NCBI RefSeq assembly: GCF_001704415.2
Contig: NC_030816.1
Span: forward strand, 78,943,713 to 79,007,712
Direction of reading: 5' to 3'
Length of the DNA stretch: 64,000 bases
Source of the DNA: Capra hircus
Lineage: Eukaryota > Chordata > Mammalia > Artiodactyla > Bovidae
The notes under the pieces are model-generated. The model ran no database searches, was not told the DNA's origin, and was given only the letters and a program-made list of their open reading frames with translations. Of the stretch, positions 32,817-42,298 are shown in pieces (positions within the stretch are counted from its first letter, which is position 1; each line of letters starts with the position of its first letter). Both the position numbers and the translations under genes were made by a program.

Positions 32817-33931
32817 TTATTGTTGTTGTTCAGTTGCCAAGTCCTGTCCCACTATTTGCGATCCCATGGACTCCAGGACACCAGACTTCGCTGTCCTTCA
32901 CCATCTCCCAGAGTTTGCTCAAACTCATGTTCATTGAATCAGTGATACCATCCAACCATCTCATCGTCTATCGTCCCCCTCTCCTTCCTTCAATCTTTCC
33001 CAGCATCAGGATCTCTTCTGATGAGCTGGCTTCTTGCATTAGGTGGCCAAAGTATTGCAGTTCAGCATCAGTCCTTCCAATGAATATTCAGGACTGCTTT
33101 CCTTTAGGATGGACTCGTTTGATCCCCTTGCAGTCCCAGGGACTCTCAAGAGTCTTCTCCAACACCATGATTCAAAAGTTTCCAGTTCTTTGGTGCTCAG
33201 CCTTCTTTATGGTCCAATTCTCACATCCGTTCATGACTACTGGAAAAACCATAGCCCTGACTATTCAGACCTTTGTTGGCAAAGTGATGTCCCTGCTTTT
33301 TAATACACTACACTTGTTATAGTTTTTCTTCCAAGGAGCAGGGGTCTGATAATTTCATTACTGCAGTCACCATCCTCAGTGGTTTGGGAGCCCAGGAAAA
33401 TAAAGTCTGTCACTGTTTCTATTGCTTTCCCATCTATTTGCCATGAAGTGATGGGACCAGATGCTGTGATCTTCATTTTTTGAATGTTGAGTTTTAAGCC
33501 AGCTTTTTCACTCTCCTCTTTCACTTTCATCAAGAGGCTCTTTAGTTCCTCTTCACTTCCTGCCATTAGTGTGGTACTATCTGCATATCTGAGGTTGTTG
33601 ATATTTCTCCTGGCAATCTTGATTCTGGCCTGTGCGTCATCCAGCTGGCATTTCACATGATCTACTCTGCGTATAAGTTAAATACACAGAATGATAGTGT
33701 ACAGTCTTGACATACTCCTTTTCCAGTTTGGAACCAGTCTGGTTCCATGCCTGGTTCTAACTGTTGTTTCCTGACCTGCATCCGGGTTTCTCAAGAGGCA
33801 GGTCAGGTGGTCTGTTCCCATCTCTTAAAGAATTTTCCACAGTTTCCTTCATACAGTCAAAGGCTATTGGGTAGTCAATGAAGCAGAAGTAGATGTTTTT
33901 CTGGAATAATTCTCTTTCTTTTTCTATGATT
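32817..33931 (-). mobile_element. BovB LINE, 5'-truncated, older copy
   Basis: Reverse BovB from the tail (TTGTTGTTCAGTTGCCAAG) to TTTTCTATGATT. More diverged than the 11, 24 and 36 kb copies, with small deletions (for example near 33655-33665 and 33800). Remnant frames at 33300-33656 and 33757-34026 (minus) show RT text. The catalytic box reads YADS instead of YADD near 33573-33585. Confidence 0.93.
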
Positions 33932-34105
33932 GTTTTTCCATTGCTGTGTAGCAAATGGCTAGTTATTTTCACAGTTTCTGTGAGTCTGGCATCATAGCCC
34001 AGGGTCTCTGGGAGGCTTTTGCTCAAGTCTGTTGGCCAGAGATGCTGCCATCTCAGAGTTCAACTGGGAGAGGATCCATTTCCAAGTTTACTTCATGGTT
34101 GATGG
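33932..34105 (-). mobile_element. MaLR LTR-like fragment
   Basis: CCATTGCTGTGTAGCAAATG, CACAGTTTCTGTGAGTCTGG, AGGATCCATTTCCAAGTTTA match my memory of an MLT1-group LTR in reverse. The next BovB boundary falls exactly at its left edge. Confidence 0.5.
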
Positions 34106-34271
34106 CAATTAGAATCATACTTTAAATGATGTAGGAAATCTGTCTCTATTTAGAGATCGTGATATGAAGTGGAGACTTCTTTTGTGTCAATCTGCAGTTT
34201 GATATTGGAACTTGCTCAAAGATGGCTGTACTTTAAAAGAAAACACACACACAATTTTATTGAGGTATACT

Positions 34272-34480
34272 TTGTTGTTGTTGAGTCGCTAAGTTGTGGA
34301 CTTTTGCAAACCTGTGGACTATAGACTGCCATGCTCGTATTTCCAAGAAATTTTCCAGGCCAGGTAAGAATACTGGAGTGAGTTGCCATTTCCTTCTCCA
34401 AGGAGTCTTCCTGACCCAGGGATCGACCCCCCATCTCCTGCTTGGCAAGTGGATTCTTTACCACAGAACCTCTAGGGTTT
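34272..34480 (-). mobile_element. Bov-tA SINE, diverged
   Basis: Reverse Bov-tA (TTGTTGTTGAGTCGCTAAG to TTTACCACAGAACCTCTAGGG) with many substitutions in the Bov-A part. Confidence 0.85.
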
Positions 34481-34839
34481 GAAATGTATGGGTATACTTA
34501 AAAAAAATATGATTTTAATTCTGATCTTACTGAAGCCAATGAAAAGAAAAAACTGCTCCCAGCTACTTACTCTCATGTAATTACAGCCTTTATTATACCA
34601 TAGCATTCTTTACCTGAATAGAATGTCTTGATTCCTAAGTATTTTATTTTTGTCATGTTAAGTTTTGAAAAAATTGACTTATTTTGATAGGTAGAATTTA
34701 GAGCATGGATTTTCAAACTGTGCTTTTCTGGAAAGAAGGTGGCACTCATATAGGACCAGGCTGTGTCTCCCTCCTTTCCTTACGTGCTCATTGCACAAGC
34801 TTCAGTTTCACATACTGTCATAGTACACATTTACAGCTT

Positions 34840-34970
34840 CCACTTACAAAGATATATATTTATAGGGTTATATAATCTACTACATATATAATATACATAA
34901 TTTCTTATAATATGTAAAACTTTAATTTTGTATAGATTACATATAATCCTCTGTTACATATTACATATAT
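34840..34970. repeat. AT-rich tract, left part
   Basis: TATA/ACATATA-rich text. The same type of sequence resumes at 35484-35511 and 37435-37575, so one original AT tract was split by later insertions. Confidence 0.75.
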
Positions 34971-35483
34971 GTAGTAGAAGTACAGTTAGTTGCTCCTTCA
35001 TGTCCAACTCTTTGTGACCCCATGAACTGGAGCCTGCCAGGCTCCTCTGTCCATGGAGGACAAGCATACTGGAGTGGGTTGCTAGTCCCTTCTCCAGGGC
35101 ATCTTCTCAACCCAGGGACTGAACTTTGGTCTCCTGCAATGCTGGCAGATTCTTTATGGTTTGAACCACTGCTGCTGCTGCTGCTGCTGCTGCTAAGTCA
35201 CTTCAGTCGTGTCCGTCAGATCCTGTGCGACCCCATAGACAACAGCCCACCAGACTCTGCCGTCCCTGGGATTCTCCAGGCAAGAACACTGGAGTGGGTT
35301 GCCATTTCCTTCTCCAATGCAAGAAAGTGAAAAGTGAAAGTGAAGTCACTCAGTTGTGTCCGACTCTTAGCGACCCCATGGACTGCAGCCTACCAGGCTC
35401 CTGCATCCATGGGAGTTTCCAGACAAGAGTACTGGAGTGGGGTGCCATTGCCTTCTCCATTGAACCACTGGGGAAACCTCACT
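34971..35483 (-). mobile_element. Bov-tA SINE split by a Bov-A2, with TSD
   Basis: Reverse Bov-tA whose head is interrupted at TTTGAACCACT and resumes after 35459 as TGAACCACTGGGGAAACC. The 10-bp duplication TTACATATAT (34961-34970 and 35484-35493) frames the whole block. Confidence 0.9.
35171..35459 (-). mobile_element. Bov-A2 dimer nested in a Bov-tA, with TSD
   Basis: Begins with seven GCT triplets (35171-35191), then two reverse Bov-A units. Exact 10-bp duplication TTGAACCACT at 35161-35170 and 35460-35469, inside the head of the older Bov-tA. The triplet run is a likely microsatellite. Confidence 0.95.
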
Positions 35484-35511
35484 TTACATATATTATTTTC
35501 TAAAATTATCT

Positions 35512-37434
35512 GGAAAAGAAATGCAAGAAAGCAAAATGTCTGTCTGGGGAGGCCTTACAAATAGCTGTGAAAAGAAGAGAAGTGAAAAGCAAAGGAGAAA
35601 AGGAAAGATATAAGTAAGTTAATGCAGAGTTCCAAAGAATAGCAAGGAGAAATAAAAAAGCCTCCCTCGGTGATCAATGCAAAGAAATAGAGGAAAACAA
35701 CAGAATGGGAAAGACTAGAGATCTCTTCAAGAAAATCAGAGATACCAAGGGAACATTTCGTGCAAAGATGGGCTCGATAAAGGACAGAAATGGTATGGAC
35801 CTAACAGAAGCAGAAGATATTAAGAAGAGGTGGCAAAAATACACGAAGAACTGTACAAAAAAGATCTTCATGACCCAGATAATCATGATGGTGTGATCAC
35901 TCACCTAGAGCCAGACATCCTGGAATGTGAAGTCAAGTGGGCCTTAGAAAGTATCACTACGAACAAAGCTAGTGGAGGTAATGGAATTCCAGCTGAGCTA
36001 TTTCAAATCTTGAAAGATGATGCTGTGAAAGTGCTGCACTCAATATGCCAGCAAATTTGGAAAACTCCGCAGGGGCCACAGGACTGGAAAAGGTCAGTTT
36101 TCATTCCAGTCCCAAAGAAAGACAATGCCAAAGAATGCTCAAACTACCGCACAGATGCATTCATCTCACATGCTAGTAAAGTAATGCTCAAAATTCTCCA
36201 AGCCAGGCTTCAGCAATATGTGAACCGTGAACTTCCAGATGTTCAAGCTGATTTTAGAAGAGGCAGAGGAACCAGAGATCAAATTGCCAACATCCACTGG
36301 ATCTTGGAAAAAGCAAGAGAGTTCCAGAAAAACATCTATTTCTGCTTTATTGACTATGCCAAAGCTTTTGACTGTGTGGATCACAATAAACTGTGGGAAA
36401 TTCTGAGAGAGATGGGAATACCAGATCACCTGACCTGCCTCTTGAGAAACCTATATGCAGGTCAGGAAGCAACAGTTAGAACTGGACATGGAACAACAGA
36501 CTGGTTCCAAATAGAAAAAGGAGTACTTCAAGGCTGTATATTGTCACCCTGTTTATTTAACTTCTATGCAGAGTACATCATGAGAAACGCTGAGCTGGAA
36601 GAAGCACAAGCTGGAATCAAGATTGCCGGGAGAAATATCAATAACCTCAGATACACAGATGACACCACCCTTATGGCAGAAAGTGAAGAGGAGTTAAAAA
36701 GCCTCTTGATGAAAGTGAAAGAGGAGAGTGAAAAAGTTGGCTTAAAGCTCAACATTCAGAAAACAAAGATCATGGCATCTGGTCCCATCACTTCATGGGA
36801 AATAGATGGAGAAACAGTGGAAACAGTGTCAGACTTTATTTTTGGGGGCTCCAAAATCACTGCAGATGGTGACTGCAGCCATGAAATTAAAAGATGCTTA
36901 CTCCTTGGAAGGAAAGTTATGACCAACCTAGATAGCATATTCAAAAGCAGAGACATTACTTTGCCAGCAAAGGTCCATCTAGTCAAGGCTATGGTTTTTC
37001 CTGTGGTCATGTATGAATGTGAGAGTTGGACTGTGAAGAAGGCTGAGCACCGAAGATTTGATGCTTTTGAACTGTGGTATTAGAGAAGACTCTTGAGAGT
37101 CCCTTGAACTGCAAGGAGATCCAACCCGTCCATTCTAAAGGAGATCAGTCCTGGGTGTTCTTTGGAAGGAATGATGCTAGAGCTGAAACTCTAGTACTTT
37201 GGCCACCTCATGCGAAGAGTTGACTCATTGGAAAAGACTCTGATGCTGGGAGGGATTGGGGGCAGGAGGAAAAGGAGACAACAGAGGATGAGATGGCTGG
37301 ATGGCATCACCGACTCAATGGACATGAGTTTGAGTGAACTCCGGGAGTTGGTGATGGACAGGGAGGCCTGGCGTGCTGCAATTCATGGGGTCGTAAAGAG
37401 TCAGACACGACTGAGTGACTGAATTGAACTGAAC
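35512..37434 (+). mobile_element. BovB LINE, about 1.9 kb, 5'-truncated, with TSD
   Basis: Forward BovB from GAAATGCAAGAAAGCAAAAT to the tail GACTGAATTGAACTGAAC. AATTATCT flanks it at 35504-35511 and 37435-37442, within the AT tract. It covers nearly the same part of BovB as the 24-26 kb copy, in opposite orientation. Confidence 0.95.
35705..37422 (+). pseudogene. BovB reverse transcriptase remnant (417-codon main frame)
   Basis: The first frame (35705-35896) covers the region upstream of RT (MGKTRDLFKKIRDTKGTF) and shifts near 35835. The main frame (35830-37083) then carries RT up to a premature TAG at 37081, where the family encodes tryptophan. Motif A FIDYAKAFD is at about residue 172. 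The catalytic box is YTDD at about residue 274 (family YADD), keeping both aspartates. C-terminal text resumes at 37210-37422 (RRVDSLEKTLMLGGIGG onwards). The endonuclease is missing by 5' truncation. Two breaks plus truncation make it non-functional as an element. One cannot exclude that a partial RT could be translated if transcribed from outside, but nothing here shows that. Confidence 0.93.
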
Positions 37435-37575
37435 AATTATCTAAATAAAGTATATAATCTATTATCTAGTTCTCCTATATATGATGTGTGATGTATAATA
37501 TGTGATATAAAGTCTATTATGTATAATCGTCTACTACAGATAATATATGTATAATATTCCTATCTGAAATATAAG
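37435..37575. repeat. AT-rich tract, right part
   Basis: Continuation of the AT tract left of the nested insertions (TATATGATGTGTGATGTATA, GTCTATTATGTATAATCG). Confidence 0.75.
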
Positions 37576-38294
37576 CTGATAGGAAGCAGATGTCATCAAT
37601 CACTCTCATACCCTGTAGCACCCAGAACTGTAAGTTTTTTTTCTCGGCAAATACTTAGAAGGTTGATTGCAGCTGATTTGGGTATGAACACTGTTTCTCA
37701 GCTGTAAGCAATTGGGAAATTGGATTCAGGTTCTTCTGGGCTTAGTGATGCCCAAAGGCAGCCAGGCCACCATGCACCCCGGGTCACCCCATCAACGATT
37801 CAGGGGTACTGCTCACATTTGCTTCTCCTGACCCCCCTGACCCACGCAGAAGGATTAGAGAGCATGAAGTGGGCATAAGGTGACCAGAAGGTTCTTGTCT
37901 GTTTTGTCACCTCCTGGGCTGGTCCTGGAGGTGAGGACCTCCTGCCGGGCTGCGTGCGGCGGCCTGCTCTTCACTAAATGTGCTCTGTCCGTGGACTGTG
38001 ATGAGACTGGAACAGAGCACCGTTACTGGTATTTCTGTAGGTTGTGTAGTTACTATCCCTTGATGAAAAAGCCTTGATTTTGATGCCTGAGCTGTCTTGC
38101 TTTATTAAAATTTCCCTTTTGTTTTCTGGAAAACCCTTCATGATGCTGCTTCTGAGTGGGTCTAATGGTCATTTCTTGGCTTTTTGTCTGTGAGCCCAGG
38201 TGGAGGCTGTGCATGGAGCTTAGGAGAGTGCAATTCATTAGAGAAAGGCTTGGGAAGAATGAGATGAAGAGTTGTAGACAGCTATAGTAGGTGA
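37576..38294. other. Unique sequence, no gene seen
   Basis: About 720 bp; no recognised repeat or exon. Confidence 0.5.
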
Positions 38295-38632
38295 TGTCTT
38301 AGTTTGGGCTGTGACCAAAATGCCATAACTGGGTGACCTAAACATTTATTTCATAAAGCTCCAAAGGCCTGAAAGTTGAAGATCAAAGCACCAGCAGATT
38401 CCAAGTCTGGTGAGAGCCTGCTTCCCGGTCCATGGACAGCTGTCTCCTCCCTGTCCTCATGTAAGGGTGAGAGTTCTCTGGACCTTTATAAGTGTACTAA
38501 TTCCATTTGTAAGGGCTCCATCCTCATCACCTATTCACATGTCAAAGGCCTGGCTTTCTGATACCATCATCTTGGGGTTAGGATTTCAACATATGAGTTG
38601 GGGGGCCCTCAAACATTCATTCATAAATTTGC
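38295..38632 (-). mobile_element. MaLR LTR (MLT1-like), 3' LTR position
   Basis: Reverse LTR running from TGTCTTAGTTTGGGCTG to GGTTAGGATTTCAACATATG. Internal words include GAAGATCAAAGCACCAGCAG and CCTTTATAAGTGTACTAATTC. Internal retroelement sequence lies on its right, so on the minus strand this is the downstream LTR. It is an old endogenous retrovirus-like remnant with no open frame. Confidence 0.75.
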
Positions 38633-39530
38633 CCTCGTCCCTTCCCCAAAGTCATGTCCTTCTTGTCTGCATCATATACTCATTCATCCCAACAGTTCCT
38701 GAAGTTTTCATTCTTTCCAGCATCAGCTTTAAAGTCTAAGTCCAAAATCTCATCTAAACAGCATGTAAATCAGATATGAGTGAGACTCATGTGCCATTCT
38801 ATGCAGAGGCAAATTCCTCTTCAGCTGTGAGTCTGTGAAACCGAATGAATTATGTGCTTTTCAGACATAATGGTGGCACAGGCAAAGGGTAGACATCCCT
38901 GTTTTAAAGGAGGAATAGGAAAGAAGAAAAGGGTAACAAGTCCATGTCGTCATGTCATAACATTTCAACCTTAAGGCTGGGGAGCAATCCTCTTTGATGC
39001 TCTGCCTCCCAGGTCTGGCTTGGCACATTGGCTCTGCAGTGGCTGTCTGTTGGGGCCCTTCTCTTGTGATTCTCTGCCCCCGAGGTGGCTCTCTGCTGGG
39101 GCCCTCAGGCTCTCCTGGGCTGAGATGGCTGCCCCGTGGCTCCAGCCAGCCCTGTCCCTTGATACATAGGTGGAGGCATATATAGTGTGCAAGAGCGCTC
39201 AGTCATGTCTGACTCTTTGTGACCCCATGGACTGAAGCCCATCAGGGTCCTCTGTCCATGGGATTTCCCAGGCCAGAATACTGGAGTGGGTTGCCATTTC
39301 CTCTTCCAGGGGATCTTTCCCACACAGGGATTGAACTCATGCCTTTTGTATCTCCTGCATTGGCAGGTGAATTCTTTACCATTGCATCACCTAGGAAGCC
39401 CCCATAGGTGGAGGAGACCATGTTTTCCTCTCCCACCCTGGGCCCCTGCCCTAAGGACCTGCACTCATCACAGGTCCTGGTGATCTCTGGATTGTCTTTG
39501 AGATTGTGCTTCCACTGTCTTGATAGGGTC
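38633..39530 (-). mobile_element. MaLR internal sequence, degraded, split by a SINE
   Basis: Text such as TAAGTCCAAAATCTCATCTA, AATCAGATATGAGTGAGACT, GCAAATTCCTCTTCAGCTGT and GGGTAGACATCCCTG matches my memory of MaLR internal regions. Heavily decayed, no gag or pol frame. Split by the Bov-tA at 39177-39402. The right boundary is uncertain. Confidence 0.55.
39177..39402 (-). mobile_element. Bov-tA SINE inside a MaLR, with TSD
   Basis: Reverse Bov-tA with an internal tandem-like extension (GAACTCATGCCTTTTGTATC). Exact 12-bp duplication CATAGGTGGAGG at 39165-39176 and 39403-39414. Confidence 0.93.
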
Positions 39531-39594
39531 AATACTAGAATCTAATTATCAAAGGGTGACTTGACCTTCCCTCAGTGTTCTCACTTTTTGCACT

Positions 39595-40002
39595 ATAGAT
39601 AGACTGAGAGGCTTTGTTTGTGCCCTCCAAGAATCGGTTTCCCCCAGTCCTGTGGAAGTTCTGTAATCAAATCCTGCTGTCCTTCAGAGTCATATTCCCT
39701 TGGGATTCCTAGTCCTTTTGCCAAATTCTTAGGATCGGAAGTCTGATGTGGGGCCTAGAATGTTTGCAACAGTGTGAGAACTCCTTTGGTATTCTTGTTC
39801 CTCAGTTTGTGGGTTGCCCACCTGGCGGGTATGGGATTTGATTTTAATGTGATCTTGCCCTTCCTGCCACCTCACTGTGGCTTCTGCTTTGTCCTTGGAT
39901 GTGGGGTATCTTTTTCTTGGTGGGTTCCAGCATCCTCCTGTTGATGGTTTTTCAGCAGCTAATTGCGATTTTGGTGTTCTTGCAGGAGGAGATGAGTGTA
40001 TG
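39595..40002 (-). mobile_element. Orphan L1 5' UTR fragment (ruminant type)
   Basis: Words read in reverse order from a ruminant L1 5' end: CAGCAGCTAATTGCGATTTT, GGTGTTCTTGCAGGAGGAGA, GTGGGTTCCAGCATCCTCCT, GGGTTGCCCACCTGGCGGGT, CCCCAGTCCTGTGGAAG. The L1 body that should follow on its left is absent. Family assignment is from memory. Confidence 0.55.
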
Positions 40003-40177
40003 TCCTTCCCTGATGGTCCAGGGGCTAAGATTCTGCCAGTACAGAAAGCCCAGGTTTTGATCACTGGTTAGGAAACTAGATCTCATATGCTGCAATGAGA
40101 ATTCACATGGCACAACCAAAAAAGGATTCTACATGCTGCAACTAAGTCAAATAAATGAATAATAAATAAAAGAAAAT
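40003..40177 (+). mobile_element. CHR-type tRNA SINE
   Basis: Head TCCTTCCCTGATGGTCCAG, then CTGGTTAGGAAACTAGATCT, ACATGCTGCAACTAAG, and an AAAT-rich tail. Confidence 0.85.
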
Positions 40178-40595
40178 ACATTGGTAGGAGGAGAATTTTC
40201 CAAATCTCCGAAGTCCTTCTTCCTTTTCTTGCTTAACGATTCCATGGTAAACATGGAAGTCTTTTACCTCTTGTATTTTAATGTAAACCGTCAGGAGCAG
40301 TCAAGACGTACCTTCAATCATTTACTTAGAAATCACTCCAGCTAAGAGTCCAATTTTGTTGCTCCCAAATTCAACCACAAAACACTGAAACAGGAGCACA
40401 GTTTATCCAAGTTGTTCGTCATTTTATGATAAGGATTGTCTTTTCCTCCTCTCTGTCTGAGACCACATCAGAATGCCTTGTACTGTTCATATTTCTACCA
40501 GCATTCTGTTTGTGATAACTTAAGTAGTCTCTGGGAAGATGGAATCTTTCTGTCTTGGTCTTGAGGAGTGGCAGCAGGAGGGTGGGGGAGGGAGG
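40178..40595. other. Unique sequence, no gene seen
   Basis: About 420 bp; nothing recognised. Confidence 0.5.
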
Positions 40596-40812
40596 CAAGA
40601 ATGCTGAAGTGGTTTGCCATTCCCTCCTCCAGGAAAGATTGAAGACAAAAGGAAAAGAGGGTGGCAGAGGATGAGATGGTTAGATAGCATCACCACTCAG
40701 TGGACATGGATTTGAGCCAATTCCAGGAGAGTGTGCAGGACAGAAACCTGCTGAGCTGCAGTCCATGGGGTCACAAAGAGTGAAACACGACCTAGTGACT
40801 GAGCAACAACTG
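40596..40812 (+). mobile_element. BovB 3' end joined to a Bov-A-like start
   Basis: Opens with Bov-A-like text (GCAAGAATGCTGAAGTGGTT) and passes into the BovB 3' end (GGTGGCAGAGGATGAGATGG to GTGACTGAGCAACAAC). The mixed start may reflect two overlapping short elements or a template switch. Confidence 0.75.
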
Positions 40813-41640
40813 TACGGAGGACTCAAGGATGGGCAAATGGCCATTAAACACATAAAGAGATGCTCAGCGTCACGGGTTACTAGGGAAATGCAAATCAGAA
40901 CCACAGTGAGATACCTCTTCACACCCATCAGGATAATATTACCAAAAAGAATCCCCCCGAACCAAAAACAGAAAGCCACAAAAGCGTAAGTGTTGGCGAA
41001 GATGTGGAGAATTTTGTATCTTTGTACACTGTTGCTGGACTTCCCTGGTGGCTCAGATGGTAAAGCATCTGTCTGAAATGTGGGAGACCTGGGTTCGATC
41101 CCTGGTTTGGAAAGATTCCCTGGAGAAGGCAATGGCAACCCACTCTGGTACTCTTGCCTGGAAAATCCCATGGATGGAGGAGCTTGGGGCAGACTACTGT
41201 CCGTGGGGTTGCAGAGTTGGGCACGACTGAGCGACTTCACTTTCTTTCACTTTCACACTGTTGCTGGGCTCGTAAAACGATGCAGTTGCTATAGAGCAGC
41301 ATTACTGTGGAGTAGAGTTAGTATATAATCCAGCGAATCCATTTTTCAGTATATACTCAAAAGACTTGAAAGCAGGGCTTCAGACAAGTATTTGTGTGCC
41401 CACATTCATAGCAGTGTTATTCACAACAGCTGAAAGGTAGAAGCACCAACTGTCCACGGGCAGATAAATGAATTAACAACATGTGGTGTATACAGACAAT
41501 GAAGTTTTATTCCACCTTAAAGAAGAAGAAATTTCTGCCGTTTGCTACAAGATGAGTGCACCTTGAAGACGTTATGCTCAGTGAATTGAGCCAGTCACAA
41601 GGCGGATACTGTTTAATTTCACACACTTGCATGTCTGTGC
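40813..41640 (+). mobile_element. L1 (L1M-type) ORF2 3' fragment, split by a SINE
   Basis: In order: GATGGGCAAATGGCCATTAA, ATGCAAATCAGAACCACAGT, TGGCGAAGATGTGGAGAATT, then after the SINE AGACTTGAAAGCAGGGCTTC, CATTCATAGCAGTGTTATTC, AACATGTGGTGTATACAGAC. Frames are broken. Confidence 0.85.
41039..41254 (+). mobile_element. Bov-tA SINE inside L1, with TSD
   Basis: Complete head-to-tail Bov-tA ending CACTTTCTTTCACTTTC. Exact 13-bp duplication ACACTGTTGCTGG at 41026-41038 and 41255-41267, within the L1. Confidence 0.96.
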
Positions 41641-41644
41641 TGTG

Positions 41645-41785
41645 TGCATGCTAAGTTGCCCAGTCGTGTTCAACTTTTTGCAACCCCATGGACTGTAGCC
41701 AGCTGAGCTCCTCTGTCCACGGCATTCTCCAGGCAAGAATACTGGCTGTTGGATTCTTTACCACTGCGCCACCTGGGAAGCCCCA
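41645..41785 (-). mobile_element. Bov-tA SINE, internally deleted
   Basis: Reverse Bov-A part (GCTAAGTTGCCCAGTCGTG to GCAAGAATACTGG) joined directly to the end of the head (GATTCTTTACCACTGCGCCA). The middle is missing. Confidence 0.85.
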
Positions 41786-41825
41786 TGAGGTACCTTGAGT
41801 TGTCAGATTCAGAAAGTCAGAAAGT

Positions 41826-41900
41826 ATTGGGTTGGCCCAAAAAGTTCGTAAGGTGAAGTGAGTTCTGCTGTGTATGATTTACCACCATTTAAAAAATTCA
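41826..41900 (+). mobile_element. Mariner terminal inverted repeat and flank
   Basis: TTGGGTTGGCCCAAAAAGTT followed by CGTAAGG matches the mammalian mariner end. The opposite end is not recognised within the next few hundred bases, so this may be a partial copy. The right boundary is arbitrary. Confidence 0.6.
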
Positions 41901-42175
41901 TGGGAAAAAAAAGCCATGTCCCCTTGTACACTGTTTACCACGGGGAGTTAAACTGACATATACCGAGTTTTCAATTGAAGAATGTTCTGGTCAGTTCTAT
42001 GAGAACGTTGAGATCACCAGAATTTTGTTTTCATCTGCTTTAGCAATAATCAAGTCTGCCTCTTTTCTCTCCCGCCTCCCTGTCTAAGAAATAAGGCTGT
42101 GCTTGAGGTCTTGCCTGGGCCGTGTCTGGAAGGGGAAGTCCGACAGCCGTAGCGGAGTCCTGAGTAGTGTGCTGC

Positions 42176-42298
42176 TAAATGGCAACCCACTGCAGTGTTC
42201 TTGCCTGGAGAATCCCAGGGACGGGGGAGCCTGGTGGGCTGCCGTCTATTGTCTATGGGGTCGCACAGAGTTGGACACGACTGAAGTGACTTAGCAGC
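42176..42298 (+). mobile_element. Bov-A fragment
   Basis: Forward Bov-A body (GGCAACCCACTGCAGTGTTC to GAAGTGACTTAGCAGC) with a small internal duplication at GCCGTCTATTGTCTATGG. Confidence 0.88.
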
